A DNA stretch of 64,000 bases, from the NCBI RefSeq assembly GCF_031822435.1, contig NZ_JAVQLW010000001.1, positions 1,371,501-1,435,500 on the forward strand, read 5' to 3'. Position 1 is the first letter of the stretch; each line of letters begins with the position of its first letter. The stretch comes from Paracoccus sp. MBLB3053. Its GTDB lineage: Bacteria > Pseudomonadota > Alphaproteobacteria > Rhodobacterales > Rhodobacteraceae. The notes beneath the pieces were generated by a model. It did no database searches. It was given only the letters and a program-made list of their open reading frames with translations, and was not told the DNA's origin. Positions 32,837 to 41,909 of the stretch are shown one piece after another. A program made the translations under genes and the position numbers.

Positions 32837-34875
32837 TGGGTTTTCTTGCATCCGCAGAAGCAGCCGTCCTGCGCGGTCTCGCGATGGCCCTGGTTCCACC
32901 TCCGCCGCCGGACATCACGCGCTGGTGCGAAGAGAACATTGTCTTCGACGAGCGCTCGCCGATTCCGGGCCCGTTCCGGATCGAGCGTTTTCCATTCATG
33001 CGCGAGATCCACGAGGTGCTGAGCCCGGAACATCCGGCGCGCGAGGTGACGGTGCGGGGCAGCGCACAATGGGGCAAGACAGTCTCGCTCCTGAATCCTA
33101 CCGTTGCGGCCTGGCACGAATACGGCCCGCTCGACAGTCTGGTGGTCCATCCGACCACCTCGGCCGCGACGGAATGGGTGCGCAACAAATGGATGCCGAT
33201 GCGGCGACAGGCTCCGAGCCTTCGTGAGATTTTCGGCGAGGGCAGGGGCGAGCAGACCGATACGCTTTTCAACCAGGAAACCATGCGCCGCGATGGTTCG
33301 CTGAAGGTGGTGAGCGCAGGATCACCGGACGATCTCGCCGGCACCACTCGCCGCCTGGTGATCATGGATGACGCGGCCAAGTTCGAGATGACCCAAAAGG
33401 GTGATCCCGAGCAGCTGGCGGCCAGCCGAGCCTCCGGGTTCGAGGATGCCAAGATCGTGCGGATCTCGACACCACAGATCGTGGGGACCTGCAGGATCAC
33501 CCGCGCCTTCGATCGAAGCGATCAGCGGTTTTACCATGTGCCGTGTCCGCATTGCGGGAACATGGCGCCGCTGACCTGGGACAATTTCCGCAAGTCGCTC
33601 GATCCCGAGCGGCTCCATGCCGCACATTTCACCTGCGACGCCTGCGACGAGGTCATCACGCATGCCCATAAGCTGGCGATGGTGGCTCAGGGCAGGTGGG
33701 TCGCGCGCAATCCGCGGGGTGACCATCCCGGCTTCCACCTCTGGCGGGCTTACGTGCCACAGCGGGATTGGGCCTCGATCGCGGTCGAATATGCGCAGGT
33801 TATGGGCTGGACCGGGCTGACGGTCACGCAGGCGACCGAAGAGGAAATCCGGGGTACGGTCGAGGCCGAGACCGAACAGACCTTCTGGAACGACGTTCTT
33901 GGCCTGCCCTTCGAGCAGGCCTCGAAGGGGCCGGACTGGGAAGCATTGCGCGACCGGACGGAGCTGGCCGAGCTGGGCTTGTTCCTGCCCCGCGGTATCG
34001 TGCCCGCCTGTGGTGTCCTGCTGACGGCGGGGGTCGACTGCCAGGTGGACCGGATCGAGGTCACGATCTGCGCCTACGGTCGGAACTATCGCCGCTGGGT
34101 CCTGGATCACGTCGTTATCCCGTATCACATCGGCGATGCCGAAGGTCGCGAGGCGCTGGATGCGCTGCTCAAGGCAAGCTGGCGCACCGAGCTTGGGCTG
34201 CGTCTGCAGCTCGACATGATGGCCGTCGACGAGGGCGGCTTTACCGAGGACGTCCGGGACTGGGCAAAACGTCATCCCTGGACACGGGTCATCCTGGTCA
34301 AGGGGTCGTCCACGGCCAACGGCCCGATCCTGCGCCCGCAGCAGGACCGCAAGGCCAATGGCCGGCAGGTGCGCCGCCAGAAGCGCGGCTGGATCCTGAA
34401 TGTGAGCCAGCTCAAGGCGGATTTCTACGGCTGGCTTGCCAAGGAGGATCCGACCGAGCGCGGCTATGTCGCCTTCGCGATCGGTATGGGTGACGAATAT
34501 TACCGCCAGATCACCGCCGAAGTGCGGGTGCTGAAACGCGCGCCCTCTGGTGTCATGGTCTCGCGCTGGGAACTGGTCGAAGCGGGTCGGCGCAACGAAT
34601 GCCTCGACACGATGAACTATTCCGAGGCCGCCGCCCGCAAGAAGGGCTGGAGCGCGATGACCGAGGGGCAATGGGACATCCTTGAGGCCGAACGCTCGGC
34701 TGCGGCACCGGATGAACAGGGCGACCTGTTCGATGCTGCCATGCCGGCGGTGCCTCTCTCGGTGCGTGCCGCCGCCAAGGCCCCGCCGCCCGAGCCGGAA
34801 GTAAGGCCCGAACCAAAGGCCGCCCGCCCTGAAAGCGGGGGCTGGCTCAATAACCGCAGGGAGAAATGGCTGTGA
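32836..34875 (+). CDS. Terminase large subunit, GpA family
   Basis: 679 aa from ATG 32836. The ATPase Walker A-like SAQWGKTVSLLNP lies near residue 74 and Walker B LVIMDDA near 172. A zinc-ribbon CPHC...CDAC lies near 236-270, and the nuclease start GVDCQVDRIEV lies near 398. Packages DNA and cuts ends, lambda GpA type, so cos-type packaging is likely. It overlaps gpW-like by 10 bp. Confidence 0.95.
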   Translation: MGFLASAEAAVLRGLAMALVPPPPPDITRWCEENIVFDERSPIPGPFRIERFPFMREIHEVLSPEHPAREVTVRGSAQWGKTVSLLNPTVAAWHEYGPLDSLVVHPTTSAATEWVRNKWMPMRRQAPSLREIFGEGRGEQTDTLFNQETMRRDGSLKVVSAGSPDDLAGTTRRLVIMDDAAKFEMTQKGDPEQLAASRASGFEDAKIVRISTPQIVGTCRITRAFDRSDQRFYHVPCPHCGNMAPLTWDNFRKSLDPERLHAAHFTCDACDEVITHAHKLAMVAQGRWVARNPRGDHPGFHLWRAYVPQRDWASIAVEYAQVMGWTGLTVTQATEEEIRGTVEAETEQTFWNDVLGLPFEQASKGPDWEALRDRTELAELGLFLPRGIVPACGVLLTAGVDCQVDRIEVTICAYGRNYRRWVLDHVVIPYHIGDAEGREALDALLKASWRTELGLRLQLDMMAVDEGGFTEDVRDWAKRHPWTRVILVKGSSTANGPILRPQQDRKANGRQVRRQKRGWILNVSQLKADFYGWLAKEDPTERGYVAFAIGMGDEYYRQITAEVRVLKRAPSGVMVSRWELVEAGRRNECLDTMNYSEAAARKKGWSAMTEGQWDILEAERSAAAPDEQGDLFDAAMPAVPLSVRAAAKAPPPEPEVRPEPKAARPESGGWLNNRREKWL

Positions 34876-35075
34876 CGATCTACACGGCGGAAAGATATCA
34901 GACTCTCTGCATGATGATCGCGAAGGGTGTGACCAGCCTCGAGGTCAATGGCGAGAAGGTGGTCTATCGCAGCCTTGCCGAGATGCTCCGAATCAAGGGT
35001 CTGATGGAAGCCGAGCTCGGCCTGGGCGCGGCACAGCGCCCGCGGCAGCATTATCCGGCCTATCGCAAGGAATGA
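34866..35075 (+). CDS. Head-tail joining protein, gpW-like
   Basis: 69 aa, the size of lambda gpW and in the same slot between terminase and portal. Helix-beta-helix pattern (YTAERYQTLCMMIAKG, SLEVNGEKVVYRS, LAEMLRIKGLMEAELG) as in gpW. Completes the head vertex for tail joining. Confidence 0.85.
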   Translation: MAVTIYTAERYQTLCMMIAKGVTSLEVNGEKVVYRSLAEMLRIKGLMEAELGLGAAQRPRQHYPAYRKE

Positions 35076-35079
35076 TGCG

Positions 35080-36588
35080 ATGAACCTGCTTGAACGGAGC
35101 ATTGCGGCGGTCGCGCCGCGATGGGCGATGAGCCGTGCCCGCGCCCGCGCGGTGACGGCTCATTACGATGCGGCAGGCGTCGGGCGGCGCACCTCTAGCA
35201 TGAAGGCGGCGCGCACCGATGCTGATGCCGCCGCACGCCAGCGGTTGCGCATGGCCTGGTATGCCCGCGACATGGTGCGCAATACGCCCTTCGCGGCCCG
35301 CGCCCAATCGGTGATCTGCGGTGGAATCGTCGGCGATGGCATCCTGCCCAAGGTGGTGCTCGACAGCCCCGAGCTGAACGACACCGCGCGGAAGCTGGTT
35401 CGCGATCGCGGGCTGAAGCTGATCGAGGCGCATTTCGATACCTGTGCCATCGACCGGCAAGGGCGGCAGAACCTCTACGGGCTGCAGCGCCTGGTCGCGA
35501 ACACGGTCGTCGATGCCGGCGAATGCCTGGTGCGGGTCTATCGCAGCCATCCCGATCCCAAGGCCCTGCAATTGCAGCTCGACGTGTTGGAGCCGGACTT
35601 CCTCGACGAAAGCAAGTTTGGACTGCTCGGAAATGGCAACGAGATCCGCGACGGCATCGAATACGACGCGGCCGGACACCGGGTGGCCTATTGGCTGTTC
35701 ACCCAGCATCCCGGCGGGGACTGGTCGCCCGGCCGGCGTCCCGGCATCTCGGAGCGAATCCCGGCGGGGGAAATCTTGCACGTCTTCCGCCAGGACCGGC
35801 CGGGACAGATGCGCGGCGTGACCTGGTTCGCGCCGGTGATGATGCGGCTTCAGGATCTGGCCGACCACGAGGATGCGCAGCTCATGCGGCAGAAGATCGC
35901 CGCCTGCTTCGCGGCATTCCGGGTACGGGCCGAGGGTGGCAAGGATGGCGAGATCAAGGAACTGGCTCCCGGACTGATCTACGATCTTGGTGAGGATGAG
36001 GACATCAAGTTCGCAACCCCGCCCAGTGTCGAAGGCTATGACGAGTTCACCCGCTCGGCTCTGCGTTCTGTCGCGGCCGGGATGGGGGTCACCTATGAGG
36101 CGCTGACCGGCGATCTTGGACAGGTGAACTTCAGCTCCGCCCGGATGGGGCGTCTGGAGATGGACCAGAATATCAGCGCATGGCAATGGCTGATGCTGAT
36201 CCCGCAAATGATGCAGCCTCTGGCCGCGGCATTTGTCGATGCCTGGAACGCCCGCGACGGCGCCGATCTGGTCAAGGCCGGTTTGCCCGCCGACATCTGG
36301 CATTTCCTTCGCCTGGAGTGGCAGCCGCCGCGCAAGGTTATCGTCGATCCGACCCGCGAGATCACCGCGCTGGGTGATGCCGTCCGCAATGGCTTTGCCT
36401 CGCGCCAGCAAGTCGTGCGCCAGCTCGGCGTCGATCCCGAACGCCTGATCGAAGAGATCGCGCAGGACAGGGCTGACGCCAGGCGCCTTGGCCTGAGTTT
36501 CGACAGCGATCCCGGCGCGAAAGCCGGCAATGGCCCGCCGCCCGGCGAGGCCGAGGAAGCAATCCGCGACCGGCAGGTCGAAAGCTGA
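35080..36588 (+). CDS. Portal protein, lambda GpB family
   Basis: 502 aa. Family features include RMAWYARDMVRNTPFAARAQ near the N-terminus, QLDVLEPDFLDE, EILHVFRQDRPGQMRGV and GMGVTYEALTGDLGQVNFSSAR. Forms the dodecameric DNA gate of the head. Starts 4 bp after gpW-like. Confidence 0.94.
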   Translation: MNLLERSIAAVAPRWAMSRARARAVTAHYDAAGVGRRTSSMKAARTDADAAARQRLRMAWYARDMVRNTPFAARAQSVICGGIVGDGILPKVVLDSPELNDTARKLVRDRGLKLIEAHFDTCAIDRQGRQNLYGLQRLVANTVVDAGECLVRVYRSHPDPKALQLQLDVLEPDFLDESKFGLLGNGNEIRDGIEYDAAGHRVAYWLFTQHPGGDWSPGRRPGISERIPAGEILHVFRQDRPGQMRGVTWFAPVMMRLQDLADHEDAQLMRQKIAACFAAFRVRAEGGKDGEIKELAPGLIYDLGEDEDIKFATPPSVEGYDEFTRSALRSVAAGMGVTYEALTGDLGQVNFSSARMGRLEMDQNISAWQWLMLIPQMMQPLAAAFVDAWNARDGADLVKAGLPADIWHFLRLEWQPPRKVIVDPTREITALGDAVRNGFASRQQVVRQLGVDPERLIEEIAQDRADARRLGLSFDSDPGAKAGNGPPPGEAEEAIRDRQVES

Positions 36589-36598
36589 GGAGACAGCG

Positions 36599-38650
36599 AT
36601 GAACGAGCTGCGCCTGTACGGCACGGTCGGCTCGTCTTTCTGGGACGAGGAATATTTCACGGCACGCCAGGTGCGCGAGCAGCTGGATGCGATGTCGGGG
36701 CCGCTCACGGTCCGGGTCAATTCCGGCGGTGGCATCGCAACCGAGGGGCAGGCGATCTATACCGCGCTGCGCGCCTATGAGGGTGACGTTCATGTCATCG
36801 TCGAGGGTGTCGCTGCCTCGGCCGCGAGCCTGATCGCGATGGCGGGTGACACGATCACCATGACGCTCGGTGCGATCATGATGATCCATGATCCGGCCTC
36901 CTGGTATGTCGAGGGGCGGGGCACCGAAGAAGATCACCTGCAGGCGGCAGCGGGTCTTGGCGTGATCGCCAATGCCTATGCCGGCATTTATGCCAGGCGG
37001 GCCGGGATCAAGATCGATGAGGCCCGCGCGATCATGAAGGCCGAGACCTATTACGACGGCGCGGCAGCGGTCGCGGCAGGTTTTGCCACCGCGACGGATG
37101 AGGAGAGCGATGAGCTCGCCCCCGCCGCCTTCGATTACCGCATCTACGGGCATGCGCCCCAGCAGCTTCTGGCCGTGGCTGGCGCTATCCAGCGCGAGCG
37201 GCCCGTATCGGCAGTGATGGCCATGATGGCCCGCGCCGCCACCCCCACCGCCATCAAGGGAGACCACATCATGGCGAAACCCAAAGTCACGGCGGTGACC
37301 GCCGCAGAAGAAGGCGATCAGGATGGTCGCGAGGAGATGGAAACCCAGACCGAAGATGAGACCACCGCGTCGGCGACCAATCCCGGTTCGGAAGACGAAA
37401 AAGAGGACGGCGACGATGCCGCCCAGGCCGCCCTTGGTGCGGATGCCGTGGCCATCCTGCACATGTGCGAGCGCAAGGGTGTCGGCGTCGGATCGGCATT
37501 GGAAATGATCGGGCGTGGGCTGACCTGTGCCCAGGCAGCGGCGGAACTTCAGGGGACCCAGATGACCATCAACAACCACGCGCCTCGGACGCGCATCCTG
37601 CGCGACGAGCGCGACACCGTCCGCATGGGCATGACCGGTGCGATCATCGCCCAGCTGCAGGGCCAGCGCGAGGTCACCGGCCCTGCATCGGCCTATATGG
37701 GCATGTCGATCGTCGAGATGGCGTCTGCCTCGATTGGGCATCGCGGCTCGATGCGCAGCTGGGGCGAGAAGGAGCAGGTGATGATGCAGGCCATGCATAC
37801 CACCAGCGATTTCCCGGCCATTTTCGAAAATGCGCTGAACAAGCAGCTGCTGGAAAAATACCAGCTGGCCGCGCCGACTTATCGTCAGATCTCGCGCAAG
37901 CGCAATTTCCGGGACTTCCGCCCGATGCCGCTGGTGCGCACGGGTGATTTCCCGACGCTGAAGCCGATCAACGAGGCCGGCGAGATCAAATGGGGCACCT
38001 TCGGCGAGGGCCGCGAGCAGGCGGTGATCAGCTCCTATGGTGTCGGCGTGAGCATCAGCCGTCAGATGATGATCAATGACGAGCTCGGCGCCATCGATGA
38101 GGTGCTCTCGAACTACGGCATGACCGTCGCGCTGTTCGAAGAGAGCACGTTCTATGCGTTCGCTCTTGCCGCGACGATGGCCGATGGCAATGCCATCTTC
38201 CACGCGACCCACGGCAACCTCGGTTCGGGCGGTGCCGCCTCTGCCATCAATACGGCGGCAGTCGCGGCCGGTCGTGCCGCGATGCGCAAACAGAAATCGG
38301 TCGATGGCAACACGTTGAACATCGTTCCGAACATCCTTCTGGTCGGTCCCGACAAGGAGACCGAGGCCGAGATGTTCGTTGCGGCGATCACGCCGACCGC
38401 AACGGCAAACGTGAACCCGTTCTCGGGTCGGTTGACCCCGGTCGTGACGGCCGAGATTTCTGGCAACGCATGGTACCTGCTCTCCTCGGCCAACCCCTGC
38501 TGGGTGCATGGATATCTCGAGGGGTCCGAAGCGCCTCGCTTGCGCACCGAGGAGCCCTTCGGTCGGCAAGGCCTGTCCATGACGCTCGAGCATGACTTCG
38601 GCATGGGCGCCGCAGATTATCGCGGTGGCTACAAGAACAACGGTGCCTGA
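36599..38650 (+). CDS. ClpP-like prohead protease / major capsid protein fusion
   Basis: 683 aa in one uninterrupted frame (AGGAG before ATG 36599). Residues 1-200 are a ClpP/S49-type protease, with the Ser nucleophile region GVAASAASLIAMAGD near 70-85 and MMIHDPASW near 98. A charged acidic linker follows (residues about 225-285). The C-terminal half is an HK97-fold capsid (TGDFPTLKPINEAGEIKWG, SISRQMMINDELGAIDEV). The protease should cut the two apart during head assembly. Confidence 0.93.
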   Translation: MNELRLYGTVGSSFWDEEYFTARQVREQLDAMSGPLTVRVNSGGGIATEGQAIYTALRAYEGDVHVIVEGVAASAASLIAMAGDTITMTLGAIMMIHDPASWYVEGRGTEEDHLQAAAGLGVIANAYAGIYARRAGIKIDEARAIMKAETYYDGAAAVAAGFATATDEESDELAPAAFDYRIYGHAPQQLLAVAGAIQRERPVSAVMAMMARAATPTAIKGDHIMAKPKVTAVTAAEEGDQDGREEMETQTEDETTASATNPGSEDEKEDGDDAAQAALGADAVAILHMCERKGVGVGSALEMIGRGLTCAQAAAELQGTQMTINNHAPRTRILRDERDTVRMGMTGAIIAQLQGQREVTGPASAYMGMSIVEMASASIGHRGSMRSWGEKEQVMMQAMHTTSDFPAIFENALNKQLLEKYQLAAPTYRQISRKRNFRDFRPMPLVRTGDFPTLKPINEAGEIKWGTFGEGREQAVISSYGVGVSISRQMMINDELGAIDEVLSNYGMTVALFEESTFYAFALAATMADGNAIFHATHGNLGSGGAASAINTAAVAAGRAAMRKQKSVDGNTLNIVPNILLVGPDKETEAEMFVAAITPTATANVNPFSGRLTPVVTAEISGNAWYLLSSANPCWVHGYLEGSEAPRLRTEEPFGRQGLSMTLEHDFGMGAADYRGGYKNNGA

Positions 38651-38671
38651 CCTGGCCAGTTGATCTGACGA

Positions 38672-38693
38672 AAGGGCGCCCTGGTGGCGCCCT
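38672..38693 (+). terminator. Hairpin after the capsid gene
   Basis: AAGGGCGCC / GGCGCCCTT, a perfect 9-bp stem with a 4-nt loop, between capsid and DUF2190 genes. It may lower downstream transcription, or stabilise capsid mRNA, rather than stop it. Confidence 0.6.
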
Positions 38694-38729
38694 TCGTCGT
38701 TCGGAAACCCTCTTCGAAAGGCTTTTGCC

Positions 38730-39065
38730 ATGGCAAAGAACTATCTTCAGGCCGGTGAGTTCGTCACCGTGCTGGCCCCCGCCGCATTGGCGAGCGGGGA
38801 TCCGGTGCTGGTCGGCGCGATCTTCGGCGTCGTGCAATTCGATGCCGATTCGGGCGACGAAGTCGAACTCGCGCGCCGCGGCATCTTCGATCTGCCCAAG
38901 ACCACTGGCCAGGCCTGGACGGCCGGCGTCAAGGTCTATTGGGACGCGACCAACAGCCTGGTCACCACCACCGCCTCGGGCAACACGCTGATCGGTGCTG
39001 CGACTGCAGCAAGGGTCGCGGGTGACACGACCGGCACGGTGCTGCTCGACGGCACCATCCGCTGA
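38730..39065 (+). CDS. DUF2190 capsid decoration-type protein
   Basis: 111 aa. The pattern QAGEFVTVLAPAALASGDPV, FGVVQFDADSGDEVELARRG and VYWDATN is typical of DUF2190, small beta proteins encoded next to the capsid and thought to decorate or stabilise the head (lambda gpD/gpFI position). Overlaps the next start by one base. Confidence 0.88.
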   Translation: MAKNYLQAGEFVTVLAPAALASGDPVLVGAIFGVVQFDADSGDEVELARRGIFDLPKTTGQAWTAGVKVYWDATNSLVTTTASGNTLIGAATAARVAGDTTGTVLLDGTIR

Positions 39066-39400
39066 TGGTCTCGATCTTCGATGGGATGGCGGGCATCCTG
39101 TCGGATGTCCTGGGCGGGGAGATCCACTACTTCCCGCAGGACGGGGCGGGGCGGGAGATCCGCTCGATCTTCCGCGAGACCCCGATCGAGATCGAGGGCG
39201 CCGATGGCCAGCTCGTCCGGATCGAGGCGCCGACCTGGCGGGTGCGGCGCGATCTCGTCCCGGAACTTGCCCGGGACGATCGCATCACCCTCGAGGATGG
39301 CCGCACGTTCCGGGTCATGGTGGTTCATCATGGCGGCTCGCCCGCCTCGGACGGCTTCATGATCTGCGAGCTGGCCAGTTTCGCGGCAAGGACGGTGTGA
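39065..39400 (+). CDS. Head-tail joining protein, FII-like
   Basis: 111 aa, beta-rich (IHYFPQDGAGREIRSIFRE, RITLEDGRTFRVMVVHHGG). Size and slot between DUF2190 and the tail completion gene fit lambda gpFII-type connectors. Sequence evidence is moderate. Confidence 0.65.
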   Translation: MVSIFDGMAGILSDVLGGEIHYFPQDGAGREIRSIFRETPIEIEGADGQLVRIEAPTWRVRRDLVPELARDDRITLEDGRTFRVMVVHHGGSPASDGFMICELASFAARTV

Positions 39401-39846
39401 TGGCACATTTTCGCAGTGAATATCGCGCGCTCGTCCGGGCCGCGCTGCGCGATCACGCTCGTTTCGCCGATTTCACCATCCTCAAGGTCTGGCCCGGCTC
39501 GATCGATGCCGCGACCCTGCCGGTGCTTGGCGTGCTGACACCGCAGGACCGCTGTGAGCAGGAGACCATGACCAGCACGTCCCGGCGCACGCTCCTGCAG
39601 GTCGCCGCCCGCCGCGCCGGCCATGACGAGGTCGAGGATGTCCTCGATGCCGATAGCGAGATCATCGAGGCGGTGGTCAATGCCGCGATCCGTGGCGCGG
39701 GCATCTCCTGCTTTCTCGACGAGACCTCCGTGGTCTCGAACACGATGGGCGAGCGCCATGTCGGCACGCTGGTCATGAGCTTCCGGCTCACCCTCTGGTG
39801 CCCGCCCGCCACATTGCCTGACGACACAGCGCCAACCACCCCCTGA
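39400..39846 (+). CDS. Minor tail / tail terminator protein, GpU-like
   Basis: 148 aa from ATG 39400, overlapping the previous stop by one base (TGATG). RSEYRALVRAALRDHARFAD and VGTLVMSFRLTLWCPP visible. Its place just before the tail tube gene matches lambda gpU, which ends tail polymerisation. Assigned mostly by position. Confidence 0.6.
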   Translation: MAHFRSEYRALVRAALRDHARFADFTILKVWPGSIDAATLPVLGVLTPQDRCEQETMTSTSRRTLLQVAARRAGHDEVEDVLDADSEIIEAVVNAAIRGAGISCFLDETSVVSNTMGERHVGTLVMSFRLTLWCPPATLPDDTAPTTP

Positions 39847-39884
39847 GGGGGTGAGGCAATCATCATCACATGGAGGGCTGAAGC

Positions 39885-40313
39885 ATGCCTGTCACCAATG
39901 CCCAGATCGGGCTCAACGCGAGAATCGGCATCAAGGGCTCCGGCTCGACCTATGCCGCCGTGGCCGAGGTCTCGCGTATCACCCCGGCCGGATGGTCCCG
40001 CAACACCGTCGATGCCACCCATCTCGCGAGCCCGGACGGCTTTGCCGAGTTCATCGCGGGCCTCAAGACCGCGACGGATTGCACCTTCGACGTGAACTGG
40101 ATCCCGGTGGTCAGCGATCCGCTGCTCGCGGCCTTCGAGGCCGGCAAGGGGGATTTCGAGCTGATCTTCCCGAGCGGCTCGGTCGCCATGCAGTTCACCG
40201 GCATCGTCACCGCCTTTGCCCCGGGCGAGATCTCGCCCGAAGGAAAGCTCACCGCCTCGGTCACCATCAAGCCCTCGGGCAAGCCGGTGCTCGTGGCCTA
40301 TCCGGTGACCTGA
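39885..40313 (+). CDS. Major tail tube protein
   Basis: 142 aa, beta-rich. GLNARIGIKGSGSTYAAVAEV, AGWSRNTVDATHL and FTGIVTAFAPGEISPEGKL match phage tail tube proteins of the gpV type. Located immediately before the chaperone frameshift pair. Confidence 0.88.
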   Translation: MPVTNAQIGLNARIGIKGSGSTYAAVAEVSRITPAGWSRNTVDATHLASPDGFAEFIAGLKTATDCTFDVNWIPVVSDPLLAAFEAGKGDFELIFPSGSVAMQFTGIVTAFAPGEISPEGKLTASVTIKPSGKPVLVAYPVT

Positions 40314-40314
40314 G

Positions 40315-40683
40315 ATGAACCTCCAGGGGACAATCAGCCTCAGCCATGACGGCCGGGCCTATGCCATGACGCTCGACATGAACGCGCTCTGCACCTTCGA
40401 GGAGGTGACCGGCAAGAACGGCTTTGCCATGCTGAAGCTTCTCGAATGCGGAGGCATCCAGGCCGGGTTGGTGACCGCGCGCGATCTGCGCGCGCTCTTC
40501 TATGGCGGGCTGCGTTCGCACCAGCCCGAGATCACCCCCGAGCTTGCCGGGCAGATCCTCGACGCCAATGCCGGGCTCCTGGTCGCGGCGGTCCAGGCCG
40601 CTTCGCCGCAGGAGGGCGATCTGCCGCAGGAGGAGAAAGCCGTGGGAAAGCCGCACCGCCCGCGCAAGAAGCGGGCGAGCTGA
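40315..40683 (+). CDS. Tail assembly chaperone, gpG-like (short product)
   Basis: 122 aa. ISLSHDGRAYAMTLDMNALCTFEEVTG resembles GTA gp10-type chaperones. It contains the heptamer GGGAAAG at 40644-40650 in the phase G GGA AAG. A -1 slip there extends it into the following frame to give a 229-aa G-T fusion. Confidence 0.85.
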   Translation: MNLQGTISLSHDGRAYAMTLDMNALCTFEEVTGKNGFAMLKLLECGGIQAGLVTARDLRALFYGGLRSHQPEITPELAGQILDANAGLLVAAVQAASPQEGDLPQEEKAVGKPHRPRKKRAS

Positions 40684-41003
40684 CCCTTGCCGCACTTTAT
40701 CTCAACCATGTCGCGGCCGGGTTTGCCGGCCGGGACTTCTGGGCGCTGACACCGCGGCTCTACGCGCTGCAGATGCAGGCCAGTCGCGACCGGCTGCGGC
40801 GTGAGGTCGAGATGCGCAACCGCTCCGCCTGGAACACGGCGGCGCTGACCGGGGCGGCCTATGCCGGAAAGCTGCGCCGCTTCGAGGAGTATTTTGCCGA
40901 TCGAGGCGCGCGGGTTTCCGAGCCGCAAACCTCGGCCCAGATGGAGGCCGCCCTGCAGGTGCTCGCGGCAGCCTGGGGGGCGGAGGCGGCGGGGCCTGAG
41001 TGA
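40315..41003 (+). CDS. Tail assembly chaperone, gpGT-like -1 frameshift product
   Basis: Residues 1-112 come from the gpG-like frame; after slippage at 40650 reading continues APPAQEAGELTLAALYL to the stop at 41001-41003, total 229 aa. The extension has no usable start of its own and encodes a real-looking helical domain (FAGRDFWALTPRLYALQMQA). It binds the tape measure during tail assembly in lambda. Confidence 0.8.
40644..40650 (+). promoter_or_regulatory. Programmed -1 frameshift site GGGAAAG
   Basis: The heptamer is identical to the lambda G/GT slippery sequence and is in the correct phase for both tRNAs to re-pair. It lies 31 bp before the in-frame TGA. Confidence 0.8.
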
Positions 41004-41006
41004 GGG

Positions 41007-41306
41007 TCAGTTATACCAGAACTTGATTGGGACGTATTCGACGCTGGATTCGTCGACGGCAGTGTCGCGTTCCAAGGCCTCAGTCATCATCTGGTCATGC
41101 GGTGTGGTCCTTGCCAGAACCTGAACGAGCAGGGTGCGGATCTCTTTGATCAGGAAGAGGCCGCGATCGAGAGCGAGGGCAATAACGCCTGAGGTTGCCG
41201 CCGTGATCGCGGGGCTGATATAGCTGGAGCTCTGGAACACGCTGGCGATCAGAAGGGCGGCAGCGGCAGTCAAACTGATACCAGCGGCAATCTTTAAAAT
41301 AAGCAT
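41007..41306 (-). CDS. Small two-helix membrane protein, copy A
   Basis: 99 aa from ATG 41306, antisense to the tail operon. MLILKIAAGISLTAAAALLI is the first membrane helix, a second hydrophobic segment (ITAATSGVIALALDRGLFLI) follows, then a charged tail with TTPHDQ. It is clearly paralogous to the protein at 41500-41784, including its upstream DNA. Prophage cargo, probably expressed in the lysogen; function unknown, superinfection exclusion possible. Confidence 0.75.
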   Translation of the reverse strand: MLILKIAAGISLTAAAALLIASVFQSSSYISPAITAATSGVIALALDRGLFLIKEIRTLLVQVLARTTPHDQMMTEALERDTAVDESSVEYVPIKFWYN

Positions 41307-41499
41307 CGGGCTTCCTGCGAACAGAGATGGCTGGAATGCGTTTATCGGCTCCAGCCTAGCCCGATTTCGCCAATCGTCATCACAAAATCCTGCGGACCGG
41401 ATCTGCGGAGGCAGATCGTGCGCCTCGAGGCGCACGCGTTGCACGAACCGCAGAACTCGGCCCAGCCCCATGCCGCCCTGAAGCTTCTCGCCGCGGAGT

Positions 41500-41784
41500 T
41501 CACGGTTCCTTGGAATCGGGCAGATGCTCACTGAGGTTTCTGCTTTCGTAAAAAGCGGTCGTCTTTCTTTCGTCATGCGGCCTGGGTCGCGCCTGCGCCT
41601 TGTTCACCTCCTTGCGGACGTCCTTGAGAAAGAGCAGGCCGCGATCGAAAGCGATCATGAAGATCCCCAGCGTCGCTGCGAGGCTGGCTGAGCCGACATA
41701 GTTCGTGCCTTGGATCATCCCGGCGATGAGCAAGACTGCGGCAGCGGCGAAGCACATAGCAGCGACGATCTTCAATACGAGCAT
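41500..41784 (-). CDS. Small two-helix membrane protein, copy B
   Basis: 94 aa from ATG 41784. MLVLKIVAAMCFAAAAVLLI, then ASLAATLGIFMIAFDRGLLF, then a charged tail with RPHDE. Same plan as copy A with many identical positions. The preceding 60 bp (CAGCCTAG..CCGTTTCG on the plus strand) is also shared, so each copy seems to have its own promoter. Confidence 0.75.
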   Translation of the reverse strand: MLVLKIVAAMCFAAAAVLLIAGMIQGTNYVGSASLAATLGIFMIAFDRGLLFLKDVRKEVNKAQARPRPHDERKTTAFYESRNLSEHLPDSKEP

Positions 41785-41909
41785 TAGTCTTCCTACGGAG
41801 TATTGGCTGGCATGCGTGTCTCTCATCCAGCCTAGACCCGTTTCGCAGATCGTCATCACAAAAAATCGGCGGCCTCGTTCCGCCCCGCAATCTCGTCCCG
41901 GAGGCGACC

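Noticed and set aside
36362..38731. Minus-strand open frame of 789 codons opposite the capsid fusion
   Set aside because: Antisense artefact of high G+C codon use; His/Arg/Gly-rich, no domain pattern, and the opposite strand is a clear structural gene.
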